Assembly (NCBI RefSeq): GCF_003719335.1
Contig: NZ_RIAS01000001.1
Span: 620,001-684,000, forward strand
Direction of reading: 5' to 3'
DNA length: 64,000 nucleotides
Source of the DNA: Paenibacillus amylolyticus
GTDB lineage: Bacteria; Bacillota; Bacilli; Paenibacillales; Paenibacillaceae
Shown: positions 37,467 through 48,452 of the stretch, one piece after another
How positions within the stretch are numbered: the stretch's first letter is position 1
Layout: every line of letters begins with the position of its first letter
The notes under the pieces: model-generated
The model's database searches: none
The model's input: the letters and a program-made list of their open reading frames with translations, nothing else
What the model was told of the DNA's origin: nothing
Made by a program: the position numbers and the translations under genes

Positions 37467-37566
37467 TGATGCTCATCCGAACGCTCCCATCTTAACGCTA
37501 CACTCTTATTAGAGAATAGTGTGGATGGCACGTTCAGATGATTACTTTTGGATGGGAGCTAGTGTA

Positions 37567-38499
<933 letters not shown>

Positions 38500-38967
38500 T
38501 CACTTTTCTCCTCTCAATTGGGTTAATCACAAGCAATACCTCTGTCATGAAAGCCCTTACAAATAAATCCACCACCTCCCTTCCGTCATACGCAATGCGG
38601 GTAGAATACGTTGAAAATTGTAGATTAAACTTGATTTCTCTTTTTAAAATTACTTATATAGTATATTTAAACTTATTTATCCATTTTTTGCAACTATATT
38701 CGACACTTTATATCTACGCGTAATCTACCTTTATATAAAAGCAAAGAATTCACGCTTCTCTTTTCTAACAAACCTCACTATAAAAAAATGTAAATTACTG
38801 TTGTTAAATTGAATATTTTACCTTATTATAATCTCAAACAAGGAGGTGTCTATACCAATTCACACTTTTTTCTCGTTTTTTCTTCCTTCAAGGCATTTTA
38901 TTTCACCAAGTCAGGCGGCATGATTGATTGTTCTGCAAACCAACTATTTCTTGGGAGGGAAATGATT
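38500..38967. other. Divergent intergenic region between two secreted-protein genes
   Basis: About 470 nt, AT-rich. It contains TATATTT-like -10 candidates but none with a good -35. A frame continuing the discoidin gene upstream to 38809 exists but lacks coding character and a ribosome site. Confidence 0.4.
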
Positions 38968-41400
38968 GTGAACAAACTTCGCTCATCTATTCAAAAGACA
39001 TGGGCCTCATTTTTGGTTTTCACGTTATTGCTGCCTTTACTTGTCGGCCTTTGGCCTACCAATGCCTACTCTGCTTCTAACAACGAGGGAAAACTATACA
39101 TAACAGCCGACAATGAATTTTCACTTTTTGTAAACGGCAAACAAGCAGGTAAAGGGGATGACTGGACCAAAGCGTATACGTTCCCTGTCCCCATTCAACC
39201 GGGTACAAATGTGATTGCGGTTCAAGCCAAGGACTGGGGTTCGTACGCCGGACTGCTGGCAGATCTCAGTTATGAAGATGAAAATTTGGTTACCGACTTC
39301 AACTGGAAAGTATCTGAACGATACGTTGAGGGTTGGGAACAACCTAGATTCGATGATACATCCTGGGCACGTGCTTCCGATCTTGGACGTTATGGCATTG
39401 ACCCGTGGAGACAAATCCAAGGTATGCCGGAAGAAACAAGTGCACGTTGGATCTGGGCAGGCAAAACAAATGTGGATGCCCCCATTGCGGAAGCTTATTT
39501 CCGCATTACATTTACCATTTCGGAAGACGGCCTGGGGGTCAGTAATCCGATTACATCCTCCGGTCAGTTTGAACAGGTCGATTACCAATTAAAACCGACG
39601 CAACCTATGCCATCTTCCATTGTACAAAAACTACCCGTCGTTAATTCCGTCTTCGAAACGGTGGAAGAAAAAGGTTCAATCGAACTGAATTCCCGAGAAG
39701 CCGCTCAGATTGGAAACCTGCTTTCACCTGGTCAGATTTTTCTGGATGAGTCCTCCGCCAGGGCAATCAAAGTGGCTAGCACCAGCAAAAGCAAAGATGG
39801 ATTACTGGTGGATTACACTACACCTGGTGTAGATGAACTGTTTGATTATTATGATATTCCTGAGCAGGAAGTTTCTTTGGAAGAGCGAAATATTGTCATG
39901 CCTGATCTGGATATGGTGCTGGAAAGCAATGAACGGCCCGGAGCATCCTCCCTATCTGATGAGCAGACAAACATGGATCAAGAGATCAAACATTTCAACA
40001 TTGATAACACGCTCCAGCAAGAGGCTAATCTCTCTAATCCAGATTTTCAGACCAATGAAGCCCTTACAGCCGCTACTCCTACGGACCTGAGTGGCATCAT
40101 ATTAGATCAAAGTGATGAAACTTCGATTCATGAGAATGACGAAACCTTGATCCATGAGGGTGAAGAAGCTTCCGCAGGTTTGAATCAAGCAAATTCCGCA
40201 GACATTACTGAAGCAAACGCCATTGATATGAATGAACTTATTCGCACCGCTGGAGCAGGTGATTTTGCCACTTGTAAAAAATCGGGCAACGAGTTTGTCT
40301 GTGATTTCAAAAAAGTGCTTGTGAATCAACAAAATGCAAACGGTAACAAAGTTTACGTTGAAGCGGGCGGCAAACTTACATTGATCGCACCCAAAGTAAC
40401 GGGAAAATACGGTTTCTGGGGAAAATACGATCTGAAATTCACAGCAGGCGAGAAAGCGAACGTCTACATTAAAGGCGACGCCAAATTCAAAAAAGAAGTT
40501 AAAGTGCCGATTATGGGCTTCAATATCGGTGCAGGTAGTCTGGGCTCCGTATCCGTTGGGGTATTCCTTGTCATTGGTATCGATGGCAATGTCACATTTG
40601 AATTCCAAGTGGATCAGGGGTATACCGTAACTTTAGGAGTAAAAGGTAAAACACGGGCCTATATTCCTGTACAAATCAAGCCTTACAGCAATGTGAGCCG
40701 TTATCTTACCGTCACACATAAAATTGAAGGACAAGTCACGGCTTGGGCAGGAGCCAAAGCCGAAGTGAGTTTGAAAATTGCAGGCAAAAAAATATTAGAG
40801 GTCAGTGTGTTCGCAGGCATTGAGGCCACAGGAAAGTGGACAAGCAGCAACAGCGTTCCAAGTACCATGTCCCTTACCATTGATGCGCTTGTGAAAGGAG
40901 AAGGGGCTGTATTTAATAAGTCCTTCAAACTCTTTGAGCTACGCTGGAACCTCGTAAGACTGGTGAAAAACCCTACAAATCCGGGAACCGGGCAGAACCT
41001 GGCGAGAAATGCTACCGTAACGGCATCCTCCACCTATCCAGGGTACTCCACAGCCCGAATCAATGATGGCGACCGTAACACGGCACTCGGGGAAAGCTAT
41101 AGCTGGGCAAATAATCGTAATTCGTCATTACCGCAATATGTCATTCTTGATCTGCCTGCATCCAGTTCCATCCAGCGAATCGATCTATACACAACCAAGG
41201 GTTATGTCCTTGCCAACTACGACCTGCAATACTGGAATGGTTCAAGCTGGGTAAATCTCGTTCAAGTCACAGGCAACCAGGAAACGACACGATCACATAC
41301 TTTTGCAGCCGTTAACACCTCCAAGGTACGTGTCGTCGCTAGCAAAGGGCCTTCACATCAGCCAACCTATGTTCGAATTAACGAGCTTGAAATCTATTAA
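38968..41400 (+). CDS. Large secreted protein with C-terminal discoidin (F5/8 type C) domain
   Basis: 810 residues from GTG 38968 (GGAGG 9 nt upstream; ATG 38962 has only 3 nt spacing). Signal peptide 1-33 ending YSAS. Residues 35-185 look like one or two jelly-roll units of glycosidase accessory type (FSLFVNGKQAGKGDDW, FDDTSWARASDLG). Residues 190-430 are acidic and low in complexity. Residues 435-640 are a glycine/lysine-rich beta domain I cannot name. Residues 660-810 form a discoidin domain (ARNATVTASSTYPGYSTARI ... RINELEIY). No catalytic domain is evident. It probably binds carbohydrate or the cell surface. A terminator follows. Confidence 0.75.
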   Translation: MNKLRSSIQKTWASFLVFTLLLPLLVGLWPTNAYSASNNEGKLYITADNEFSLFVNGKQAGKGDDWTKAYTFPVPIQPGTNVIAVQAKDWGSYAGLLADLSYEDENLVTDFNWKVSERYVEGWEQPRFDDTSWARASDLGRYGIDPWRQIQGMPEETSARWIWAGKTNVDAPIAEAYFRITFTISEDGLGVSNPITSSGQFEQVDYQLKPTQPMPSSIVQKLPVVNSVFETVEEKGSIELNSREAAQIGNLLSPGQIFLDESSARAIKVASTSKSKDGLLVDYTTPGVDELFDYYDIPEQEVSLEERNIVMPDLDMVLESNERPGASSLSDEQTNMDQEIKHFNIDNTLQQEANLSNPDFQTNEALTAATPTDLSGIILDQSDETSIHENDETLIHEGEEASAGLNQANSADITEANAIDMNELIRTAGAGDFATCKKSGNEFVCDFKKVLVNQQNANGNKVYVEAGGKLTLIAPKVTGKYGFWGKYDLKFTAGEKANVYIKGDAKFKKEVKVPIMGFNIGAGSLGSVSVGVFLVIGIDGNVTFEFQVDQGYTVTLGVKGKTRAYIPVQIKPYSNVSRYLTVTHKIEGQVTAWAGAKAEVSLKIAGKKILEVSVFAGIEATGKWTSSNSVPSTMSLTIDALVKGEGAVFNKSFKLFELRWNLVRLVKNPTNPGTGQNLARNATVTASSTYPGYSTARINDGDRNTALGESYSWANNRNSSLPQYVILDLPASSSIQRIDLYTTKGYVLANYDLQYWNGSSWVNLVQVTGNQETTRSHTFAAVNTSKVRVVASKGPSHQPTYVRINELEIY

Positions 41401-41413
41401 TATAAAGTACAAA

Positions 41414-41458
41414 AAAACCTCAGTTTTCTTGTTTCTAACAAGAGACTGAGGTTTTCTT
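41414..41458. terminator. Bidirectional terminator between discoidin and MFS genes
   Basis: AAAACCTCAGT pairs with ACTGAGGTTTT, with an inner CTTGTT/AACAAG stem. Both strands gain a T-run. The flanking genes converge here. Confidence 0.85.
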
Positions 41459-41485
41459 CATTGTCATTAGTCCATCGATGGTAAT

Positions 41486-42769
41486 CTAATGTACCGATAC
41501 GGGACGAATAGCATCTGCACCTTCAGGCGAAGATTTCTTATCCTGCTTAAAGAAACTGAGTAAAAGTCCAAGCAATCCAAGTGCTGCAATTACTGCAGCA
41601 TAGATTGGCACTGAGATCAGCCCTGTATGTGTAATAGCGAATCCGCCGAGATAAGCCCCCGCCGCATTCCCCAGATTAAACGCAGAGTGACTGGATGTCG
41701 TCGCCAGTAGCGGAGCTTCACGCGTCATATTCATAATGCGAAGCTGCAGTCCTGGCATAATGCCAAAGGCTGCGACCCCCCAGAAGAAGATCGTGATTAC
41801 GGCCAACACCGGATTGTGCAGCGTCAGCGTTAATGCAGCAAGCAATACTGCAAGAATGCCAAAGTTTACAATAAGCGAAGGCATAAGCTTCCAGTCCGCC
41901 AGACGACCACCAGCCATATTCCCTAGTGTAACACCGAAGCCAAACAACACCAGAATCCAGGTTACACTCTGCTCCGCAAAGCCGCTAATATCAACCAGCA
42001 TCGGCGTAATGTAGGTGAAAACTGCAAACAAACTTCCGCAACCCAGCGCTCCGATTAGAAGCACGAGCAATACCTGTGGACGGATCAGATTGCGGAACTG
42101 TTGTCCCAGGTTAGCTGGTGTACCTTGCGGAATAACCGGGATAAAACGAATAATCCCAAACAGTGAAATAATGCCCAGAATTGTGATCGCGCCAAAAGAG
42201 GAACGCCAGCCGAGCTGTTGACCGATAAATGTACCAAATGGAACACCGATAATATTGGCGATGGTCAGTCCCGCAAGCACTACCGACACCGCTCCCGCCC
42301 TCCGGTCTGGTGTTACAAGCTTGGTAGCCATGATTGAACCTACACCAAGGAACGTACCGTGAGCAAATGCCGTCAGAATACGTGCCGAGATGAGCAGCCC
42401 ATAGGTGGGTGCAATGACAGATAACGCGTTACCCAAGATGAAAATACACATCAGTAGCACCAATAGTTTTTTCTGCGGAATCTTGTGCGTGAATACAGTT
42501 AGAATGGGAGCGCCGACGGCTACACCGAGTGCATATCCCGTAATTAGTTGTCCCGCCTGTGGTATGCTGACGTTAAGATCCGTTGCCACATTAGGCAACA
42601 AACCCATAATAATAAATTCAGTCATGCCAATGGCGAAAGCTCCAATCGTCAAGCATAACAGTGACAAAGGAAACGGTTTTCGTTTACCAGACTCTGGAGT
42701 CTGTGACGTACTCGCGGATGCTGCCTTTTCACCCGCCGTAGGTTCTAAGGAATGTTCTGTCTTACTCAT
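41486..42769 (-). CDS. MFS transporter, DHA1 type (AraJ/YdhP-like)
   Basis: 427 residues from ATG 42769 (AGGAG about 12 nt upstream; ATG 42796 lies before it). Twelve membrane segments; helix 1 FAIGMTEFIIMGLLPNVA and the motif ARILTAFAHGTFLGVGS are typical of DHA1 efflux proteins of the arabinose-polymer/chloramphenicol-resistance-like group. The polar N-terminal 30 residues are Ser/Glu/Thr-rich. It exports an unknown drug or metabolite with protons. Monocistronic, with its stop facing the discoidin gene terminator. Confidence 0.85.
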   Translation of the reverse strand: MSKTEHSLEPTAGEKAASASTSQTPESGKRKPFPLSLLCLTIGAFAIGMTEFIIMGLLPNVATDLNVSIPQAGQLITGYALGVAVGAPILTVFTHKIPQKKLLVLLMCIFILGNALSVIAPTYGLLISARILTAFAHGTFLGVGSIMATKLVTPDRRAGAVSVVLAGLTIANIIGVPFGTFIGQQLGWRSSFGAITILGIISLFGIIRFIPVIPQGTPANLGQQFRNLIRPQVLLVLLIGALGCGSLFAVFTYITPMLVDISGFAEQSVTWILVLFGFGVTLGNMAGGRLADWKLMPSLIVNFGILAVLLAALTLTLHNPVLAVITIFFWGVAAFGIMPGLQLRIMNMTREAPLLATTSSHSAFNLGNAAGAYLGGFAITHTGLISVPIYAAVIAALGLLGLLLSFFKQDKKSSPEGADAIRPVSVH

Positions 42770-42918
42770 GATGTTTTCTCTTCTCCTGTCCTTCATGTAT
42801 CTATTGTTTTACGCTAAGCTCTTTCTCTCCATGTTCTATGATGTTCTATGATCTTCTCTTCATTTCATCTCTTGTTACCTGCCTAACATACGATCCGTAA
42901 GCCTGGACTTCCTACTTC

Positions 42919-43863
42919 CTACTTCTCCTGCGCGGCGCTGCCCGATGCTTTTAGCCATAATGCCTCATTTAACTGATCAAACGTATCTCTCATCGCCAGC
43001 TTGTCCTGCCAATACGATGGAATCCCACTTCGCCCGTAATATGCACCCGCTATCTGTCCATAGACAGCACCGGTTGTATCTGCATCATCTCCCAGATTAA
43101 CGGCAAGCAATACGCCATCTGAAAAACTGGATGACTTGTTGAACGCCCAGAGCGCGGCTTCCAGAGAACGAACCACATACCCACTGCCTTGAATCTCGGG
43201 TGGTTCTTTACGCCCATATGATCCCATAACCACTTCTTCGATGGCAGGTGAAAAAGAACTCCCTTGCTCCGTCCGCCAGCGCTTCATCGTCTCTGGAGAT
43301 AACATTGCGGCCTTGTCTGCTCCTCGGAATCCCGCCACAAGAATAGCTGCCAGCACTTCGCAGGCCTCTTCACTTTCCGTCGCTGCATGTGTTGTCCGCG
43401 AACTCAGCCCTGCGTAGCGAACCGCCTCCGACGGTTGAAGCGCATAAGCCATGGCAACTGGAGCAAGTCTCATGATAGAGCCATTCCCGGCAGTCATGGG
43501 GTCAGTTGATCCACTGTAGGCTTCACCGGTTCGAGCAAATCGTTCCAGTGCGCTTCGCGTAGCTCCACCAATATCAAAACAATCTCCAGTACTGCTCATA
43601 TAACCGATCTTATACCAATTCGTATAGCGGCGCATCTGATCAGCGGGATCAAAATTAGGCTGACGCACCAGACTTTCCGCCAAACAAAGAGCCATAGAGG
43701 TATCGTCAGTCCATTCTCCGGCTTTTAATCCAAACACTCCGCCGCCTACCATATCTGTAACAGGCTCGAAGGTGCCCGGACTGCTGAATTCAACGGTTGT
43801 TCCTAGCGCATCTCCTACTGCAAGCCCGATCAAACTGCCCTCAAAACGATCTCTTTGCAACAT
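42919..43863 (-). CDS. ADP-ribosylglycohydrolase-family protein
   Basis: 314 residues from ATG 43863 (AAGGAGG 8 nt upstream). The DraG/ARH fold metal ligands are visible: GLAVGDALG near residue 12, WTDDTSMAL near 50, and NLGDDADTTGAVYGQIAGA near 265. Such enzymes remove ADP-ribose from proteins, nucleic acids or small molecules. The substrate is unknown. It stands alone between the MFS gene and the HAD/mtlD pair. No ADP-ribosyltransferase lies next to it, although kptA, whose product uses NAD chemistry, is 22 kb away. Confidence 0.88.
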   Translation of the reverse strand: MLQRDRFEGSLIGLAVGDALGTTVEFSSPGTFEPVTDMVGGGVFGLKAGEWTDDTSMALCLAESLVRQPNFDPADQMRRYTNWYKIGYMSSTGDCFDIGGATRSALERFARTGEAYSGSTDPMTAGNGSIMRLAPVAMAYALQPSEAVRYAGLSSRTTHAATESEEACEVLAAILVAGFRGADKAAMLSPETMKRWRTEQGSSFSPAIEEVVMGSYGRKEPPEIQGSGYVVRSLEAALWAFNKSSSFSDGVLLAVNLGDDADTTGAVYGQIAGAYYGRSGIPSYWQDKLAMRDTFDQLNEALWLKASGSAAQEK

Positions 43864-44449
43864 GTTGTCTTCCTCCTTCACATCACTTATCTAACAGGCA
43901 ATTCATGGCCTCATTGTGCTTCCTCAATTAAATTTACAAACCCCATTCTCTCCTACCCAGCTTTACAGGCTCATTCTCTTATTTTCCCACATGCGCTGAT
44001 CTGGCGTAAAGCCAATTAAACCAAACACGCTGAATCATTCCTTCTATTATAAACGTGTCGAAAGCTGTTGAATGATCAAATCCAATCCATTTTCATAAAA
44101 AAATATTATTTTATTTGTGCTGAAAAAAAAGTTCATCCAGTATATCGCTTACATGCAACGGGCTTAACGGTTTGCGAGGAATGATACTTTCTGAAAACAG
44201 ATCACATATATGAAAATTTTCAATGTAAACATTCATAACACACTTGACCCTATTCTTCGTCCTATGATACGGTTTTATTAGTTCGAACGCATATTTTTTC
44301 CCAGATTAATATTCATTTTCAGCTTTTCGCGTCAACTAATGTTCCGCATGTTAATGAATATACGGGAATTTATTTGCAGAAAGTTTACAAAATGAAATGA
44401 TTTATTTTTCAAACCCAACGCAAATTCTGAAAACAGGAGGAACAAATGT
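43864..44449. other. Intergenic region between ADP-ribosylglycohydrolase and HAD genes
   Basis: About 590 nt, AT-rich. One 41-codon minus-strand frame (44111-44236, starting MNVYIENFHICDLF) ends at a run of eight T; with seven T it would run on to 62 codons. It has no clear ribosome site, so it is either a small unknown protein or noise. No riboswitch is recognised. Confidence 0.35.
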
Positions 44450-45118
44450 ATGATTAAGGCACTGATTTTTGACTTCGATGGAACAATTATTGACACAGAG
44501 ACAGCGTGGTATATTGCATTTCGTGATGCGTACAAAGAACATGGTGTTGATCTGACACTTGAGATGTATTCTGAGTGCATTGGTACCAGTCTCAAAACCT
44601 TCAATCCGTACGAGTACCTCATCACAGATTTGAACCTTCCGATTGATCGGGATGCGTTCAGGGAATCGATTCAATTGCAACATGCTGCATTAATGAACAA
44701 AGAAAAGGTTCGCCCAGGTATACAGGAATATTTGGAACAAGCAAGCAAAGCCGGTATAAAGCTCGCTGTAGCTTCCAGTTCCAAACGTGAATGGGTAGAG
44801 CAACATCTGGAGCAACTGAAATTAAAAGACTATTTTGAAGTGATTCGCACGGCAGATGATGTTGCCAATGTAAAGCCCGATCCGGAACTGTACAATCATG
44901 CACTTGAAGCCCTTGGAGTAACTCCAGACGAGGCCGTAGCCATTGAGGACTCACCTAACGGCGCGCGTGCAGCTGCTGCTGCGGGTATGCATTGCGTTGT
45001 CATCTCGAATACCATCACTGGAACGTTGGAATTCGATATGCCTCACCAGCGGCTATCCTGCCTGACCGACCTGCAATTTAACGATTTGATCTCGAAGCCA
45101 CTCGTCACCACCGTGTAA
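44450..45118 (+). CDS. HAD-superfamily phosphatase/phosphoglucomutase-like
   Basis: 222 residues, HAD subfamily I with a helical cap: nucleophile motif DFDGTIIDTE at residues 8-17, motif II ASSSKREW near 105, Lys in NVKPDPELY near 145, motif IV AIEDSPNGARAA near 165. The family includes beta-phosphoglucomutase and several sugar-phosphate phosphatases. ATG 44450 has AGGAGG with 9 nt spacing. It lies 46 nt before mtlD in the same direction, so a mannitol-1-phosphate or related sugar phosphate is a likely substrate, by context only. Confidence 0.85.
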   Translation: MIKALIFDFDGTIIDTETAWYIAFRDAYKEHGVDLTLEMYSECIGTSLKTFNPYEYLITDLNLPIDRDAFRESIQLQHAALMNKEKVRPGIQEYLEQASKAGIKLAVASSSKREWVEQHLEQLKLKDYFEVIRTADDVANVKPDPELYNHALEALGVTPDEAVAIEDSPNGARAAAAAGMHCVVISNTITGTLEFDMPHQRLSCLTDLQFNDLISKPLVTTV

Positions 45119-45164
45119 GGTCTGAACGAATTTCGTCATCCAATCTTAAAGGGGGAGTTCACAC

Positions 45165-46328
45165 ATGAAAGCTGTACATTTTGGTGCGGGCAATATAGGC
45201 CGCGGGTTTATCGGTCATATGTTGTCCGCTTCCAACTATGACGTCTGCTTTGTCGCTCGTAACCCAAAGAATATATCGTTGCTTCAACAGAGGCAAGAGT
45301 ATCCGATCACTCTTGCCAATAACGAACAGGATACAACTATTGTAAACAACGTAACCGCGATTAACGTAAACGAGCAGCATCGTGTCGCGGAAGAGATTGC
45401 ATCCGCTGATCTCATTACAACAGCAGTAGGTGTATCTGCCTTAGGGGATATCGCCGAACCGATTGCAAAAGGCATCTATCTGCGCATGAAAGCCAATAAT
45501 CATAATCCTCTGCACATTATCGCTTGTGAAAATGCGATTGGCGGGAGCACCCGGCTGAAAAAACGTATCTATCCTTTTCTGGATGAGTCCACCCGTGCCA
45601 AAGCCGAACGTTTTGTTTCATTCCCCAATGCAGCTGTGGACCGGATTGTTCCGGCTCAGAACCACGAAGACCCGCTGCAGGTCACGGTTGAACCTTTTTA
45701 TGAATGGGTCGTTCACCGCCCGGCAATGCTGGATGGGTTTAAAGAAATCGAGGGCGTTCACTATGTTGATTCACTGGAACCTTATATTGAGCGCAAAATG
45801 TTTACGGTCAACACGGGCCATTGTGTCGCCGCATACTTCGGTTACCTCGCAGGCTTGAAGACCATTCGGCAGGTTATGAGCAACACGGCTCTTCGCGCCA
45901 AGGTACGTTATGTCATGGAAGAGACGGGAGCTATGCTGATCCGTAAACACGGTTTCAACGCTGATAAACATCAAAAATATATCGATACCATATTGGGACG
46001 GTTCGCCAACCCCAATCTCACCGACCAAGTAACACGGGTCGCTCGTTCTCCACTTCGCAAGCTTTCACCTCATGACCGGCTTGTTCGCCCAGCGATGCAG
46101 GCCAGTGAATTCGGAATCGCTATTCCTCACTTAACCTCCGCGATGGCGGCCGCTATGCTGTTTGATAACAAAAGCGATGAGGAAGCCATGAAGCTGCAAC
46201 GTTATATCCGTGAAGATGGACTCTCTCCTTTTATCCGCGAACGTATGGGCATTCCCGAAGAACATGTCCTTCATCATCACATCATCACCCGTTATGAAGA
46301 GCTTCAAGGGCACAAGGTACTTACCTGA
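45165..46328 (+). CDS. mtlD: Mannitol-1-phosphate 5-dehydrogenase MtlD
   Basis: 387 residues, usual length. The N-terminal VHFGAGNIGRGFIG binds NAD; NTGHCVAAYFGYLAG near residue 215 is the polyol-dehydrogenase signature; the C-terminal part IREDGLSPFIRERMG fits MtlD. It interconverts mannitol-1-phosphate and fructose-6-phosphate. ATG 45165 has GGGGGAG 8 nt upstream. Unlike the usual mtlAFD operon there is no PTS gene here; a HAD phosphatase precedes it. That pair could make mannitol from fructose-6-phosphate as a compatible solute, or the transporter may be elsewhere. Confidence 0.93.
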   Translation: MKAVHFGAGNIGRGFIGHMLSASNYDVCFVARNPKNISLLQQRQEYPITLANNEQDTTIVNNVTAINVNEQHRVAEEIASADLITTAVGVSALGDIAEPIAKGIYLRMKANNHNPLHIIACENAIGGSTRLKKRIYPFLDESTRAKAERFVSFPNAAVDRIVPAQNHEDPLQVTVEPFYEWVVHRPAMLDGFKEIEGVHYVDSLEPYIERKMFTVNTGHCVAAYFGYLAGLKTIRQVMSNTALRAKVRYVMEETGAMLIRKHGFNADKHQKYIDTILGRFANPNLTDQVTRVARSPLRKLSPHDRLVRPAMQASEFGIAIPHLTSAMAAAMLFDNKSDEEAMKLQRYIREDGLSPFIRERMGIPEEHVLHHHIITRYEELQGHKVLT

Positions 46329-46509
46329 GCTTGAGCTCAGTCTGTGGATCGACCATGTCCGTTGACCAACAACATCATGAACACGGCAAACAGCCGGGAG
46401 GAACTTGTGCTTGGTCCTGTTCCTTCCGGCTCTGCTATGTTTCTTTTTCAAAATACCCTATGCTTTAAGATCTGCTCACCTGCTCACCCTCTCTCCGTCA
46501 ACAGCAAAA

Positions 46510-46541
46510 CAGCGCATCCCCTCTGATCAGGAGACACGCTG
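46510..46541 (-). terminator. Possible terminator of the lipoprotein gene
   Basis: CAGCG and CGCTG enclose an inner CTC/GAG pairing; on the minus strand GTTTTGC follows. Weak, 20 nt after the stop. Confidence 0.4.
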
Positions 46542-46556
46542 CCCACAGCTATTGCT

Positions 46557-47450
46557 TTATTCATTCTTAATGGAATTCACCGATGCATATACCATAGGCA
46601 GGAACCCTTCGGAAGGTTCACCCACTGGCGCATCAATGTGGAAAATGAATCCATTGCCGTCCAGTTCTTTGACGATGAAATATTGCGTTTTCTTCCCATT
46701 CTGAGACATCATAAATAGTCTTGCATCTTTCATCGGCCCATTGCTGAGCTGCTCAGGCGTTAATTCTTTGACTTCTCCCACCTCGGACAACTCCGCCTTC
46801 GCGTCCATCTTTAAATAATCCAGATTAAAGTCGGAAGGTAGCTTTTCGATCTCTACCTTGTATCCAGGATCAATCTTCATCGTTAACTCATGGTCTTCTG
46901 CATCAAAAGCCATCGGCTCAAAGATATATAACGAATACCCTTTAGTCTGTACCAGAGTTACTGGCCGCTTCTCCGTGATTCCCTCTACCGTCACTTCCAG
47001 CTCTGACGATTGTGGACGTTCTGATGTAACGATGTTTCCCGCCCCAGTACCGGTTTCATTGTCATCCGCAGATGCAATTTTAGTAATACCAGTGAGTACC
47101 AGTTGTTTGGTTGATGCATCCACCGTTTTTTCTACATATTTGAAACGAACCGAATCCTCATCATCGATATCGTCCAGTAATTTCTGCATATCCTCGCCCA
47201 CCTGAAAAGACATCGCTTTATCCTTTACACGAATCTCAACCGTGTGCGGGTCCGCCCAACCCGTCAGAATGCCCTCTGTTTCAATGACATCCCTTTCCTC
47301 GGGCTTCTGTTCCGGAACTGGCGATGTTTCCTTTGTATTGTTCACAGATGGTTGAAGTGTAGGCGCGCTACTCCCGCAAGCCACAAGCGAGAATCCCATG
47401 AGCAGAACCACTAATGTAGTGCTGACCTTTGCCCTATTCCTTTTTCGCAT
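46557..47450 (-). CDS. Secreted lipoprotein of unknown function
   Basis: 297 residues; signal peptide with lipobox LVACGSS near residue 25, then a Pro/Glu/Thr-rich linker. Residues 55-115 and 150-290 form two beta-rich parts; the first (ILTGWADPHTVEIRVKD) recalls small OB-like or YfhO-type domains, but I recognise no family. ATG 47450 has GGAGGTG 7 nt upstream. It is monocistronic, followed on the same strand in the order of genes by nothing until mtlD, which converges. The YkyA-like lipoprotein lies 230 nt upstream. Cell-envelope role inferred from the lipobox. Confidence 0.7.
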   Translation of the reverse strand: MRKRNRAKVSTTLVVLLMGFSLVACGSSAPTLQPSVNNTKETSPVPEQKPEERDVIETEGILTGWADPHTVEIRVKDKAMSFQVGEDMQKLLDDIDDEDSVRFKYVEKTVDASTKQLVLTGITKIASADDNETGTGAGNIVTSERPQSSELEVTVEGITEKRPVTLVQTKGYSLYIFEPMAFDAEDHELTMKIDPGYKVEIEKLPSDFNLDYLKMDAKAELSEVGEVKELTPEQLSNGPMKDARLFMMSQNGKKTQYFIVKELDGNGFIFHIDAPVGEPSEGFLPMVYASVNSIKNE

Positions 47451-47679
47451 ATGAACACCTCCGTTAGCTTAAACGCAATGCTGCTTGTCCATGTTGCTAC
47501 ATCCATTGAACCAGCGATGCTTCACACTACGATCAATCCAGGTAGCAGAGCACCCTTTCAATCGCTGATTTGTGCAAAGACGATTCGTTCTATTTATATA
47601 GCTTCTTATAATATCTACTTACACGGGAATCAGGTAGCTCAATCACGCATAAACGGTATTCAAAGGCCAACTCTCCAGC

Positions 47680-48336
47680 TTAACCCGCTTGATCCAGCTT
47701 GACCAATTGCGCATTCGCAGCGTTGAATGCTTGCGTCTGCAAGTTGAATTGTTTGCGTACTTCCGCAAGCTTGGCGTATTCTTCATTACGTGTACGGATG
47801 GCACGTTTGATTTTAACCAGATTCGGCTTAACATTTGCTCGCATGAGCCCGTACAGTTGTTCCTCAGCATTCAGGCTATGCTCATATGAAACTACAAATA
47901 GCTCAAAGGTTTTGGCTCTTGCCTCGTATTGATCCAGCACTTTACCTGCATGAGCAAGCGTCTCTTCCTTCTCAATAGTAAGCTCCTTCAGAGAACTGCG
48001 CAGTGCTTCAATTTTCTTTCCTGTGTCCTGCATAACCTTCCCCGTCTGTTCAAGCAACGCTCGACGTTCCTTAATATCAGCCTCTGCTTGATCAAGCAAT
48101 GCTTCGATATTGCTGTTCTTTTTCTTGCCTTTGCTTAAAATGGTTTTGTATAATTCCATATCCTCTGCTTCATAACGTGTCAAAGCCTTCAGGCTTTTCT
48201 CGATCTCCTGACCGCTCTGCACCAAACGATTTACCTGATTGGCCGCAGGCTCCTGCGGCTCTCCACACCCGCTAAGTAAAAGCATCAGCAATAGGCTGCA
48301 TACTGCAAGTGTAATTTTTTTGCTCGTGATTAACAT
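47680..48336 (-). CDS. YkyA-like cell-wall-binding lipoprotein
   Basis: 218 residues from ATG 48336 (GAGGGAG 6 nt upstream; the ATG at 48363 is before the ribosome site). Signal peptide and lipobox LSGCGEP near residue 23. The rest is one long helical coiled-coil region rich in Glu, Lys, Leu (about 40-205), as in the YkyA family of putative cell-wall-binding lipoproteins. Located outside the membrane. Function in the family is not well known. Confidence 0.8.
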   Translation of the reverse strand: MLITSKKITLAVCSLLLMLLLSGCGEPQEPAANQVNRLVQSGQEIEKSLKALTRYEAEDMELYKTILSKGKKKNSNIEALLDQAEADIKERRALLEQTGKVMQDTGKKIEALRSSLKELTIEKEETLAHAGKVLDQYEARAKTFELFVVSYEHSLNAEEQLYGLMRANVKPNLVKIKRAIRTRNEEYAKLAEVRKQFNLQTQAFNAANAQLVKLDQAG

Positions 48337-48452
48337 GTGTTCTCCCTCTCTTGCCATAACCATTAAAGGTCCATCATTATGCTCTTCTCATGTACATACT
48401 ACACCCGGCGTCATCTTGTAACATACAACGGTTACTATGCGCCATTTATCGT

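Noticed and set aside
38809..38967. N-terminal extension of the discoidin protein
   Set aside because: The extension would bury the signal peptide and has no ribosome site; GGAGG near 38954 marks the real start.
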